Shown piece after piece: positions 48,205 to 56,257 of a stretch of DNA of 64,000 bases; the stretch's first letter is position 1, and every line of letters starts with the position of its first letter. The position numbers and the translations under genes are program-made. Under the pieces are notes generated by a model that searched no databases, was not told where the DNA came from, and worked only from the letters and a program-made list of their open reading frames with translations. Source of the DNA: Hyphomicrobiales bacterium (GTDB taxonomy: Bacteria > Pseudomonadota > Alphaproteobacteria > Rhizobiales > Beijerinckiaceae); contig JAIYDY010000092.1 of NCBI GenBank assembly GCA_027487245.1, positions 26,737-90,736 of the forward strand. Reading direction: 5' to 3'.

Positions 48205-49155
48205 ATGCACGGTCCATCGGCCACCGAACAGGATTCTGCCAAACATGCTGGCAAGACCGCGCGCCACAGTGCCGGTCACGCCGCGGGCGGGTCTCGCGGC
48301 ATCGAACGGATGCCCGCCCCGTCCGGGGTTGATGACAACGCGTTGGAGGACCATCTTCGGCTCGTCCGCCGGATGTCAGTCGAGGGTCTCACGGCGCGGA
48401 TCGATCCGATCGACCGAGCCTTCGCCGTTCTGGTGCGCCCCGGACCGCGCGCCTCGCTCGGGGCAGGTCGGGTTCGCAGGGCCCTCTTGGACAAGGCGGT
48501 GGCAGTCGGCGCGCTGCTCCGCGACCGCCATGGTGTGTATGGGATCGCCGATCCGGGCGGCTGCACGGCTGACGGGTCCGGCGCAATGACTGCAGAACCC
48601 GAACAGTCCCGGGTCAACGAGGCGGAGAGCCCGCTGGCATGGCTGCACAGCCGCACCGGTGCCGATGGCGGAAAGCTGATCGATGATGCAGCCTTCCTTG
48701 CCGGCGAGCGTTTCCGCCGTGATGTCACCCAGGCAGCCATGCTGCCGAGCGTGACCACCAACTGGTCGCGCATGGAGGCGGCCAGTTCGCGGGCCAGTCC
48801 GCGTGATCCGGCCATGGCCTCGGATGCCGTCATCGCCGCCCGTCAGCGGGTTCGCGCGGCCTTCCAGGTTTTGGGTCGGGACATGGGCCATTTCGTGCTC
48901 GACATCTGCGGCTTCCTCGTGCCGCTTCAGCAGGCCGAGATGCAACGCTCATGGCCGGCCCGTTCGGGCAAGCTGGTGTTGAAACTGGCGCTGGCCCGGC
49001 TTGCGTCCCACTATGGCATCAGTGATACCGCCACGGGCCGCAGCAGTGGCAGGGCAGGCGACCGCGTCGTGGCCTGGCATGATTCGCCGGAGCGCGCGTC
49101 GATGGCGGCATGGTTGCATGCCTCCGATCAGGATGCCGCCGCTCCGCCGCCCTGA
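48205..49155 (+). CDS. DUF6456 domain protein
   Basis: This 316-residue protein is conserved in Hyphomicrobiales. The C-terminal DUF6456 domain (about residues 150-285) runs from SPLAWLHSRTGADGGKLIDD to the stretch LDICGFLVPLQQAEMQRSWP and ARSGKLVLKLALARLASHYG. The middle part (LVRRMSVEGLTARI) may hold a winged-helix-like fold. The role is unknown; a DNA-related role has been suggested for relatives, but I cannot support it here. AGGAG lies eight bases before the ATG at 48205. Confidence 0.8.
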   Translation: MHGPSATEQDSAKHAGKTARHSAGHAAGGSRGIERMPAPSGVDDNALEDHLRLVRRMSVEGLTARIDPIDRAFAVLVRPGPRASLGAGRVRRALLDKAVAVGALLRDRHGVYGIADPGGCTADGSGAMTAEPEQSRVNEAESPLAWLHSRTGADGGKLIDDAAFLAGERFRRDVTQAAMLPSVTTNWSRMEAASSRASPRDPAMASDAVIAARQRVRAAFQVLGRDMGHFVLDICGFLVPLQQAEMQRSWPARSGKLVLKLALARLASHYGISDTATGRSSGRAGDRVVAWHDSPERASMAAWLHASDQDAAAPPP

Positions 49156-49160
49156 AGCTG

Positions 49161-49580
49161 TCAGGCTTCGGCTGCGAGACGGCGAGCGTCCGCCTTGATC
49201 CGCTCCACCATGGAGCGCACGCCGTTCGAGCGCTGCGGTGTCAGATGCTGTGACAGCCCGAGCCGCTCGAACACTGCGCCGGCATCGGTGACGAGGATCT
49301 CAGTCGGTGTCCGGCCGGAATAGACCGCCAGCGCAAGCCTGACGAGGCCCTTGACGATATGGGCGTCGCTGTCACCCCTGAAGGTCACGGATCCATCGTC
49401 GTTGGCACGGGTGTCGATCCAGACCTGGCTGGCGCAGCCACGCACCTTATTGGCTTCGGTGCGGGCGGCATCCGGCAAAGGCTCGAGATCGCGCCCGAGT
49501 TCGATCAGGTAGCGGTAACGCTCGTCCCAATCCTCGATCAGGTCGAAGTCGGCAATGATGTCGTCGAGTTCGGCGCTCAT
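49161..49580 (-). CDS. sufE: SufE-family cysteine desulfurase activator
   Basis: SufE accepts sulfane sulfur from SufS and passes it on for Fe-S cluster assembly. The 139-residue protein has LIEDWDERYRYLIELGRDL near the N-terminus and the active-site cysteine in KVRGCASQVW. The start at 49580 matches the family. No other suf gene is in the window, so this is a stand-alone copy. It is convergent with DUF6456 with five bases between the stops. Confidence 0.92.
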   Translation of the reverse strand: MSAELDDIIADFDLIEDWDERYRYLIELGRDLEPLPDAARTEANKVRGCASQVWIDTRANDDGSVTFRGDSDAHIVKGLVRLALAVYSGRTPTEILVTDAGAVFERLGLSQHLTPQRSNGVRSMVERIKADARRLAAEA

Positions 49581-49703
49581 GTCGGGGCTGCTCCGGCACA
49601 CATCCGTCGATGCCTGTTCGCGCTGTCCTCTGCGCTCAAGCGTGCGCCAAATCAAGCGGCGCGGCTTCGGCGGGGCGCCGTGCCGCAGGCCGTCGCGCTG
49701 CTG

Positions 49704-49997
49704 TCAGCGGACTGATGTCGCAGGCGCGCTGGGGGTCGCTGACGCTGACAACGAGCCGATCTTGCCGTTGCCCAGGGCGATGTCGGCAATCTTGCGGGTC
49801 AGTGCGTCGCGGCTGCCGGCATCCATGGCCTGCGCGGCTTCCATGGCCAGGCGCGGGCCGGCCCGCATGGCGTCATCCATGGCCTTGCCCGGGGCCGCCT
49901 TCAGGGCCGCCAGCCGCTCTTCGGGTGTGCCGTCATGCACGGGCGAGAAGTAGGCGATCATGCCGATCACCACCGCATTGCGCATCAGACCGATCAT
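49704..49997 (-). CDS. Small hypothetical protein with N-terminal membrane or signal helix
   Basis: This 97-residue protein starts with a short hydrophobic helix (MRNAVVIGMIAYFSPVH near the N-terminus) followed by an Ala-rich, mildly charged helical part. I recall comparable short proteins upstream of cell-cycle kinases in Hyphomicrobiales but cannot name a family. AGGA lies about nine bases before the ATG at 49997. It is divergent from the sensor kinase and upstream of sufE on the same strand. Confidence 0.55.
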   Translation of the reverse strand: MIGLMRNAVVIGMIAYFSPVHDGTPEERLAALKAAPGKAMDDAMRAGPRLAMEAAQAMDAGSRDALTRKIADIALGNGKIGSLSASATPSAPATSVR

Positions 49998-50204
49998 GCA
50001 ACTGGTTCCTGTCCGCTGGTGTCCGCCTGACGCGGCGCAGCACCTTCCGCCACCCATCTCCAGACTAGCATCGCCGCCTGAAATACGGGTTCCCCGGATC
50101 ACCCGCATTCGAGGCTTTGTCTTCAGGCTCTGTTCACCTTGAAATCAGATCGGACGGGACAAACACAACAAACCTGTTTCCACCATAAAGCATTGAATAA
50201 AAGA
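49998..50204. other. Divergent upstream region, hypothetical gene / sensor kinase
   Basis: This is the first part of a 343-base gap between the minus-strand hypothetical gene and the kinase. It becomes AT-rich from about 50140 (TTGAAA at 50139, an A-rich run at 50160-50205). I see no convincing promoter pair. The second part of the gap holds two short leader ORFs and a hairpin, listed separately. Confidence 0.4.
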
Positions 50205-50270
50205 ATGAATTTCCGCAAGAAAGACGACTTGTCGCAGGCGCTGGCATCCTTTGCCTTAGCTTTCGCTTAA
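50205..50270 (+). CDS. Possible 21-codon leader peptide 1
   Basis: The short frame encodes MNFRKKDDLSQALASFALAF-A and ends in TAA at 50268-50270. Its stop lies inside a hairpin (TGCCTT-AGC / GCT-ta-AAGGCA, 50252-50275). The ribosome binding site is weak (AAAAG). Translation through it could open or close the hairpin ahead of the second leader and the kinase. This is speculative. Confidence 0.3.
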   Translation: MNFRKKDDLSQALASFALAFA

Positions 50271-50275
50271 AGGCA
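50252..50275 (+). promoter_or_regulatory. Leader hairpin before the sensor kinase
   Basis: TGCCTTAGC pairs with GCT and AAGGCA around a TTTC loop with a two-base bulge. It overlaps the stop of leader ORF 1 and lies 11 bases upstream of leader ORF 2. It has no T tract, so it is more likely to affect translation than termination. Confidence 0.35.
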
Positions 50276-50285
50276 GGTGGTGACT

Positions 50286-50339
50286 ATGGCCGCAGAACAA
50301 GACGGGCGTCACCTCAAGGTCACGACGCCCCCGGAGTAG
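50286..50339 (+). CDS. Possible 17-codon leader peptide 2, coupled to the kinase
   Basis: The frame encodes MAAEQDGRHLKVTTPPE and stops one base before the GTG start of the sensor kinase. AGGTGG precedes its ATG. The tight spacing suggests that ribosomes finishing this ORF could re-initiate on the kinase, whose own GGAG lies inside the end of this ORF. Confidence 0.4.
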   Translation: MAAEQDGRHLKVTTPPE

Positions 50340-50340
50340 C

Positions 50341-52158
50341 GTGTTGCTGGCAGGATCTTTGTCACAGGTGCTGGGTGCGGTTCTCGATCGGCTTGTCCAT
50401 CCGGATGCCCGTCGCGACCGGCGCATGGCGGAAGCGCATTTGCGTTTCATCGCGACGCGTCTGCTGTTCGTCTGCCTCGCCTGTGCCATTCTTCCCATCG
50501 TGCTTCTCGTCAAGGGCGGGCTGTCGCTGTTTGGCCTCGCGCTGGTCGGCAGCGTCGCCCTTCTTCTGGTTCCGGCTCTTTATGTGGCGCGAACAGGACA
50601 GCTCGACGTGGGCCATGCCATCTCGTCCTGTCTGCTCTCCGGCTCCATCGTCGTGCTCGCGGGCCAGTCTGGTGGCCTGCAGTCGCCGTTCGTCACGCTG
50701 TTTGCCGTTGTCTTGCTCGACACGGCCTTGTCCGGCAAACGCCGGGCCCTGACCGGAGCATTGGGAGCCTGCATCTGCGGACTTGGGGCCATCTGGGCGC
50801 TGCCGACCGCCGGCGAGGCAACAGCGCAGCTGTCCCAGTTCGTTGCGGCAACGCTTGTGGCCTACACGCTGGCCATTGCCTCGATCCTCGTGCATCGCGG
50901 CGAGCGGCAGACCTCATCCCAGATGCGTTCCAAGGCCAGGGCAACCGCCGCGCTCGACAATGTCTCCGACGTCGTGCTCTGGCGCGAGGCGGATGGCGAG
51001 ATCTCCTTCGCCAATGCCGCTGCCCATGCCCAGCTCGGGCTTGATCGCCGGGCCTTCAACGAAGGAATGCTGTTCGAGCGCGTCAATGTCGGGGATCGGC
51101 CTGCCTATCTCAAGGCCATCGCCGATGCGCGCCATGGCAACGGGCATGGTCACGCGGTCATCCGCCTTGCCATCGATGCCGAGGCGGCGCGGCACGGGCG
51201 CGATGTGCGGATGTTCGAGATGTCGGCGCGCCGCGTCGGGCAAGGCCCTGGCGAGGAGGCCATCGTGGTTGGCCTGCGCGATGTCACCGAGCGCCATGCC
51301 GCCGACGCGCTTCGCGAGGTCGCGCGCGAGGAGGCTGAGCGCATCGCCACCAGCAAGAGCCAGTTCCTGGCGACGATGAGCCACGAACTGCGCACGCCGC
51401 TCAATGCGATCATCGGCTTCTCGGAGCTTCTGGTGCAGCCCGGCATGGTTCCGCCGGATGATCCGCGACGCGATGAATATGCCCGCATCATCAATGGCTC
51501 GGGCCGGCATCTGCTCGAGGTCGTCAATGCCATCCTCGACATGTCGAAGATCGAAAGCGGCATGATGATGGTCGAGCAGGAGCGTGTCGAGGTTGGTCAG
51601 GTCATTCAGTCGAGCCGCGAGTTGCTCGCCGTGCGGGCAGCCGACAAGGCAGTGTCGCTGACCGAGGGCATCGCGCCGGACTTGCCGGACCTGATCGCCG
51701 ACCGCCGCGCGCTGAAGCAGGTTTTGCTCAATCTGATGTCCAATGCAGTGAAGTTCACCCCGCAAGGCGGCGACGTCACCGTCACGGCGGTGCGCGACCG
51801 TGATCATGTCGAGATCGTCGTGGCCGACAACGGCTGCGGCATCGCCGAGGCGGATCTCGGCCAGCTTGGCGCCCCCTTCTTCCAGGCCCGCCAGTCCTAT
51901 GACCGCCAGCACGAGGGAACCGGCCTCGGTCTGTCGGTCGTGCGCGGGCTGCTCGGCCTGATGGGCGGCTCGATGATGATCGAGAGCGCGACCGGCGTGG
52001 GCACGCGCGTCGCGATCCGCATGCCGATCGGCGGAAAGGGCGCGGACCGGTCGTCCGAACCTGTCAGCATCCTCACCCGCATCAGTGCGCGCCGGCCAGC
52101 CCTCGACGGCCTCTCAGCCGAGCAACCCGCCATCACCCCGTTGCGGCGCAGCGCATGA
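50341..52158 (+). CDS. Membrane PAS sensor histidine kinase (DivJ/PdhS-like)
   Basis: This 605-residue kinase has about six N-terminal membrane segments (residues 35-185), a PAS domain (about 200-315), a dimerisation/phosphoacceptor helix with H348 in MSHELRTPLNAIIGFSE, and an HATPase domain. Its N box reads LNLMSNAVKFTP, its G1 box DNGCGIAE and its G2 box GTGLGLSVVRGL. The layout and the HELRTPLNAIIGF motif are those of the DivJ/PleC/PdhS group that controls DivK and the CtrA pathway. GTG at 50341 is the start, with GGAG five bases upstream. The neighbours (peptidoglycan-binding protein, DUF1491, DUF2336) fit a cell-cycle locus. DivJ identity is an inference. Confidence 0.85.
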   Translation: MLLAGSLSQVLGAVLDRLVHPDARRDRRMAEAHLRFIATRLLFVCLACAILPIVLLVKGGLSLFGLALVGSVALLLVPALYVARTGQLDVGHAISSCLLSGSIVVLAGQSGGLQSPFVTLFAVVLLDTALSGKRRALTGALGACICGLGAIWALPTAGEATAQLSQFVAATLVAYTLAIASILVHRGERQTSSQMRSKARATAALDNVSDVVLWREADGEISFANAAAHAQLGLDRRAFNEGMLFERVNVGDRPAYLKAIADARHGNGHGHAVIRLAIDAEAARHGRDVRMFEMSARRVGQGPGEEAIVVGLRDVTERHAADALREVAREEAERIATSKSQFLATMSHELRTPLNAIIGFSELLVQPGMVPPDDPRRDEYARIINGSGRHLLEVVNAILDMSKIESGMMMVEQERVEVGQVIQSSRELLAVRAADKAVSLTEGIAPDLPDLIADRRALKQVLLNLMSNAVKFTPQGGDVTVTAVRDRDHVEIVVADNGCGIAEADLGQLGAPFFQARQSYDRQHEGTGLGLSVVRGLLGLMGGSMMIESATGVGTRVAIRMPIGGKGADRSSEPVSILTRISARRPALDGLSAEQPAITPLRRSA

Positions 52159-52210
52159 TGGCCTTCGACATCCCGATCCGCATGCCAACCCGAACTGAGA
52201 CCAGCAAACC

Positions 52211-52891
52211 ATGTCCATGACCCTCGCAGCCCGCTCGCACCATGTCCAAAGGGTCTCGAACAGGGCTCCGCGCGCCGCGAATGGTGGCTTTGCGCCGCTG
52301 GTCTGGTTCCGCCGGAAGCTGCGCGCCCGCCCCGGCACGACGCTTGCCCATTGTGCCTTCGGCCTTGGCGGTATCATCGTGCTGATGAATGCCCTCGCTT
52401 TTCAGCGTGAGGCCAGCCCGCGTGCTTTCCTTGTCGAGCAGCAGGCCCGGCAGGCCGCCGCTCAGGCTGCCGTTCCCGTGCCGATGCCGCCGCAGCGCCC
52501 TGCCGAGCTGGGACCGGCCGTCATCAGGCCGCCTGCTCCCGTCGGCGTGGCGCCGGCGACGACCGCTGCCGGTCAGCGGACACCGGTCCGCCCCGAGTCG
52601 GCCCAGCGCGATCCGATCGGTGATCTGATCCGCTCGGGAACCGTGGCGGGATCGTCCTCGCCGGCCGAGGCCGGTCGTGGCCCAGCCGCAGAGAGCCGTC
52701 CGGTGCTGTCTGCACAGCGCGCGCTCAACCGGCTCGGCTTTGGCCCGGTCAAGTCTGACGGCGTTTTCGGTGAGGAAACCCGGGCCGCACTGGAACGCTT
52801 CGAACGTGATCGCCGCATTGCGGTGACGCGGGATCTCAGTCCGCGCACCTTGCGTGAGTTGACCGCTGCCAGCGGCATGCGCATGGAATGA
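52211..52891 (+). CDS. Peptidoglycan-binding domain protein
   Basis: This 226-residue protein has a membrane helix at about residues 45-65, a Pro/Ala-rich linker and a C-terminal PG_binding_1 domain (residues 160-222; ALNRLGFGPVKSDGVFGEET, then RAALERFERDRRI). It should be anchored in the inner membrane with the binding domain in the periplasm. It follows the sensor kinase by 52 bases on the same strand and may report wall state or help place division proteins. Confidence 0.82.
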   Translation: MSMTLAARSHHVQRVSNRAPRAANGGFAPLVWFRRKLRARPGTTLAHCAFGLGGIIVLMNALAFQREASPRAFLVEQQARQAAAQAAVPVPMPPQRPAELGPAVIRPPAPVGVAPATTAAGQRTPVRPESAQRDPIGDLIRSGTVAGSSSPAEAGRGPAAESRPVLSAQRALNRLGFGPVKSDGVFGEETRAALERFERDRRIAVTRDLSPRTLRELTAASGMRME

Positions 52892-52926
52892 GGCCGGCTC
52901 GCATCAGGCGAGCGGGAGCCGGTTGA

Positions 52927-53247
52927 TTGGCCAGGCTGCGCAGCGATTTCTGGGTCTCAGCCTATCTGCGCCAGCGTGCGGTCGCAGGCGTCGTCGCGAT
53001 GCTGCGCCGCCGGGGTGCACCGGAAGCCGGTGCCATCTTCATCAAGGTCGATCGCCTTGACGGCACAGCCCTGCTGTTCGGCCCTGCCCCGCCTGATCTT
53101 GAAGCGGAAAGCCCCGGACGGACCTTTGCGCTGATGCTGGAGGCAGATCCGCTCGCCATCGAGGATCGTGTCGCGCGCGAACTTCGCTTCGACAGTGACC
53201 TGTGGCTGGTCGAGGTCGAGGACCGCTCCGGCGACCCAGGGCTTTAG
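52927..53247 (+). CDS. DUF1491 family protein
   Basis: This 106-residue alphaproteobacterial protein of unknown function is recognised by RLRSDFWVSAYLRQRAVAG at the start and RELRFDSDLWLVEVED at the end. The start is TTG at 52927 with GGGAG upstream, because no ATG or GTG fits. It follows the peptidoglycan-binding gene in the same direction and abuts the convergent DUF2336 gene with no gap between the stops. Confidence 0.85.
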   Translation: MARLRSDFWVSAYLRQRAVAGVVAMLRRRGAPEAGAIFIKVDRLDGTALLFGPAPPDLEAESPGRTFALMLEADPLAIEDRVARELRFDSDLWLVEVEDRSGDPGL

Positions 53248-54375
53248 TCAGCCTGCGTTGCGGATCCGGTCAAGAACCTGTGCGGTCCCGCTGCGCGGCT
53301 GGCTGGCAGAGCCGGCCCCGCGCGCACTTGTGCCACCCGGTGCCATCACGGGCACATGTTGTGCCGGTCCGCGCAGGTTGGCGCGCGGCCAGTTGGCGCC
53401 GAGAATGGTTTCCGCCGCGCTGCGCGTGGTCTGCCGCAGCATCGCGACAAGCGCGTGCAGCGCCGTGCTGCTCTGCGCCACATGGTCACCCGTCCGCAAC
53501 AGCATGCGTGTCGCATCTTCCGGCGCGATGCCGGCTCCCAGCAGCCCCAGCGTCAGGATGTCCCGGCTCGAATCGGCCATCGCGGCTTCGGCAAAGCCAG
53601 GGCCGCGTCCGCAGACCTCGGCCGTGGCGCTGATGAACGGCGCCATGCCGGTGAGCGACGTTTCCATCAGCCTGTCCTGATCCGCACGGCTGGCCTCTTG
53701 CACCGGCATGGTCAGGCCCCTCTCGGCAATCCTGAGCCCGACCTCATGGCGCATCATGGCGCGCTGGCGCGGGCTTGCGTGCGGATAAAGCGGTGTCAAC
53801 AGCACCACGTCGATGTCGCCGCGCTCCAGCAGCGCTGACGCGACCTCGCCATCGCCGCGTGCCAGCGACATCAGGCCAGCGCCAACCGGCCTTGCCAGCC
53901 TGATGGCCGTGTTGCGGGCCAGGGCCAGCGCGACGGAAGGCTCGTCGCGGCCAAGCAGGTGAAGCTGTTCGGCGTCATCGAGATCGGCGCGCGCGGCAAG
54001 CCGGGTGGCCTGTCTCGGATCGGGATGGTCGAGCGCCGCCTGCCGCAAACGTGGGGGCAGCGAGGGGGCAAGTTCCAGCAAGGTCTCGGCCACAGCGCCG
54101 CCGCGTGCATACAGCGCTTCGGTCAAGGCCACCGGAGTGTGTGCATGGGGTGCAAGCTTGCGTGCCATGGCCCGGGCCGTGGGCTCATCGACCAGGGGAA
54201 GGAAGCTCAGGGCCAGCGGCACGAAGGAGGCCGATTCATCCGGCCCATGCCCGCCTTTCTGGATGAAGAGTTCAGTCTGGACCATGAGGCTGGCGCGGGC
54301 AAGGCCGGGCGCGCCTGTTCTCGCCAGCATGGCGAGGTCATCGAAAGCGGAAACCTGATCCGGGGATATGGACAT
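53248..54375 (-). CDS. DUF2336 family helical-repeat protein
   Basis: This 375-residue protein is made of short helical repeats (HEAT-like pattern), with LPPRLRQAALDHPDPRQATRLA and VALALARNTAIRLARPV as examples. DUF2336 proteins are common in alphaproteobacteria and their function is unknown. The ATG at 54375 has no strong ribosome binding site; a longer frame to 54426 adds an unlikely Cys-rich tail. A CtrA-like box lies 56-71 bases upstream. Confidence 0.82.
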   Translation of the reverse strand: MSISPDQVSAFDDLAMLARTGAPGLARASLMVQTELFIQKGGHGPDESASFVPLALSFLPLVDEPTARAMARKLAPHAHTPVALTEALYARGGAVAETLLELAPSLPPRLRQAALDHPDPRQATRLAARADLDDAEQLHLLGRDEPSVALALARNTAIRLARPVGAGLMSLARGDGEVASALLERGDIDVVLLTPLYPHASPRQRAMMRHEVGLRIAERGLTMPVQEASRADQDRLMETSLTGMAPFISATAEVCGRGPGFAEAAMADSSRDILTLGLLGAGIAPEDATRMLLRTGDHVAQSSTALHALVAMLRQTTRSAAETILGANWPRANLRGPAQHVPVMAPGGTSARGAGSASQPRSGTAQVLDRIRNAG

Positions 54376-54430
54376 TTCGGGACGCAACACTCTGACGCAA
54401 CTGCAACAATGCGGTTCTAACAGCAAAGCA

Positions 54431-54446
54431 TTAGCAGTCCGTTAAC
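54431..54446. promoter_or_regulatory. CtrA-like box upstream of DUF2336
   Basis: TTAG-cagtccg-TTAAC matches the full CtrA consensus TTAA-N7-TTAAC at eight of nine fixed positions. It lies between DUF2336 (minus) and the small conserved gene at 54590 (plus). Placement next to a DivJ-like kinase makes cell-cycle control plausible. Confidence 0.5.
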
Positions 54447-54589
54447 CATCGGCGGTCCTGATGAGCCAAGGTTGAGTCGTGTTCTGGATTGAACCGCGTC
54501 CTGGACGGGTCAGGTCGGCAGACAACATCACGCTTGCCGATGCACTGTTCCGGACAAGTGATACCAACATTGTCCTGATGGAGAACGTC

Positions 54590-54784
54590 ATGGGTCAAGT
54601 GATCCTGTGGCCGAAACCGGAAGACCGACCTGCAAGGCCCGCACGCAACTTGGATGGGCCGAATGGGCGTGTCCTTCTGTTCCTCGGCGTCAGATACGAG
54701 CGTCACAGCGATGACGATGCCACCTCCGGCACCACGTCCACGCTGAAGCCCGAGCGCGGCACCCGCCGGCGCAAGCGGGGATGA
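54590..54784 (+). CDS. Small conserved protein (64 residues)
   Basis: The protein reads MGQVILWPKPEDRPARPARN, then GRVLLFLGVRYERH, and ends in a basic tail (RGTRRRKRG). The ATG at 54590 has GGAG six bases upstream. I recall short proteins with LLFLGVRYERH-like ends in Hyphomicrobiales; the function is unknown. Its stop overlaps the ATG of the lipoprotein gene (ATGA), which supports coding and coupling. Confidence 0.65.
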   Translation: MGQVILWPKPEDRPARPARNLDGPNGRVLLFLGVRYERHSDDDATSGTTSTLKPERGTRRRKRG

Positions 54785-55545
54785 GCGCTGCCGCGCGTTC
54801 CGGCCCGGGCCGCGCGGGCTGTCTTGCGGCTGCGCTGGCACTTGGCGGCTGTGCCGCCGGCACCGGCGACCTTGGCCGTGCGCGTCCCTCGATCTGGAAC
54901 GACAACATTTACCCGACCGCCGGCCTTCTGTCGGGCATGGCGCGCGGCGAGCAGGTCTCGCTCTTCCATCTGACGGATGACGAGATGGAACTGCGCGATC
55001 GCGCCTGGCGCTATGTCATGCCCGCCCATGAGCGCATCTGGTTCAACCGGCAGGTTCAGGAACTGGCACGGACGCGGATCATTCCCGTTTCGTGGCAGAC
55101 AACGGAGCCCGATGAGTACGGTGCAGCCCTGACGGGCGGCTGGTTCCGCTCGGAGCATTCGCTTTACACGAGGCTGGCCGAGGACGCACTCGCCGATGCG
55201 GCCCTGATCGCTCCTTTCCGCAAGATGGCCCACCGCGTCGTGGCCGCCGACCGGGCGCGGATGCAGGTCGCACGGCGCTCGCCGGCGGTATCTCCCGATG
55301 CCATCCAGCAGGCCGAGGCGCGGATCGCCGAGAACGAAGGGCTGGTGGCCTGGGTCCGCGAACGGATCCGCTACCGCATCCGGAGCTATCGCCATGCCTT
55401 CGACAACCTTGTGGTTGAGCTGCCGTCCCGCGATGCCGTTCTGGCGGAGCGAGCCATTGCGCAGCTGGAAGCAGATGCCCGTGCCCTCGACGGGCTGATC
55501 GTGCAGCGCTACAGGCCTGGGTCCATGGCTGTGCTCAAGGACTGA
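54781..55545 (+). CDS. Putative lipoprotein of unknown function
   Basis: This 254-residue protein has an N-terminal hydrophobic signal ending in a lipobox (LALGGC, Cys near residue 24), so it should be lipid-anchored after export. The body is mostly helical with repeated Arg/Glu and no domain I can name (WNDNIYPTAGLLSGMARGE, YVMPAHERIWFNRQVQ). Its start overlaps the stop of the small gene upstream, so both form a two-gene unit. Confidence 0.72.
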   Translation: MSAAARSGPGRAGCLAAALALGGCAAGTGDLGRARPSIWNDNIYPTAGLLSGMARGEQVSLFHLTDDEMELRDRAWRYVMPAHERIWFNRQVQELARTRIIPVSWQTTEPDEYGAALTGGWFRSEHSLYTRLAEDALADAALIAPFRKMAHRVVAADRARMQVARRSPAVSPDAIQQAEARIAENEGLVAWVRERIRYRIRSYRHAFDNLVVELPSRDAVLAERAIAQLEADARALDGLIVQRYRPGSMAVLKD

Positions 55546-55584
55546 ACCCCGGCGTGACAGCCACCGGTCGGCCGCTGCGCGGGC

Positions 55585-56253
55585 TCAACTGGCGCTGCCG
55601 CAGGCCATGCCGCGCACGAGGGCTTCTGCCGTCTGCCGGTCCGACGGCTGCTTGACCAGGGCGCGCGCCACCACGATGCCTTGCGGGACGGGCGACACCA
55701 CCCTGAGCTCGCGGATACTCTCGCCATCATCGTCGCGGGCCACGCGCGCGTCGAATTGCAGCTGGTTCAACACCACGAATTCGATGATGCCGCGCTGGGC
55801 CGCCTTGTCGGTCACGGCATAGAACACGCCGCCGCCGCGCACATGGACAGACAGGGCCAGCGGCAACTGGCCTGACCGGGCGCGCACGCGCAACGGGCCA
55901 TCGGTCAGATCAAAGCCACACACGCCGATCGCGGTGAAGGGGTCAGCGTCGATGATGGCAGTCTCCGGGGTCACATCCGTGCCGATCAGGTCCGCCCGCC
56001 CTTCCGCACCCGCGACGACGAACAGCGAGCCGGAATCCTGCCTCGCGTAGCGCGGAATCAGCAGTGTGGTCAGGATGTGCGCCAGAGCAGCCAGCGCCAG
56101 AAACAGCACAAGGCCATGCAGCATCCGTGCGAAGTTGCCGCGCGCCATGAGCCGCCGCAACTGCTGCTGGGACGCGGCCCGCATCGCAAGGCTGAGTGAC
56201 TGGCGATCTGGCGGCGTGGCCTTGATCGGCTGTTCCAGTGCGGCGTGCGTCAT
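55585..56253 (-). CDS. DUF1254 domain membrane protein
   Basis: This 222-residue protein has one N-terminal membrane helix (about residues 42-65) and an extracytoplasmic beta-rich domain of the DUF1254 type (VCGFDLTDGPLRVRARSGQL, LSVHVRGGGVFYAVTD). It is the last gene of a PBP-DUF1214-DUF1254 unit, starting four bases after the DUF1214 stop. Its function is unknown; the linkage suggests a wall- or envelope-related role. Confidence 0.75.
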   Translation of the reverse strand: MTHAALEQPIKATPPDRQSLSLAMRAASQQQLRRLMARGNFARMLHGLVLFLALAALAHILTTLLIPRYARQDSGSLFVVAGAEGRADLIGTDVTPETAIIDADPFTAIGVCGFDLTDGPLRVRARSGQLPLALSVHVRGGGVFYAVTDKAAQRGIIEFVVLNQLQFDARVARDDDGESIRELRVVSPVPQGIVVARALVKQPSDRQTAEALVRGMACGSAS

Positions 56254-56257
56254 CGCC

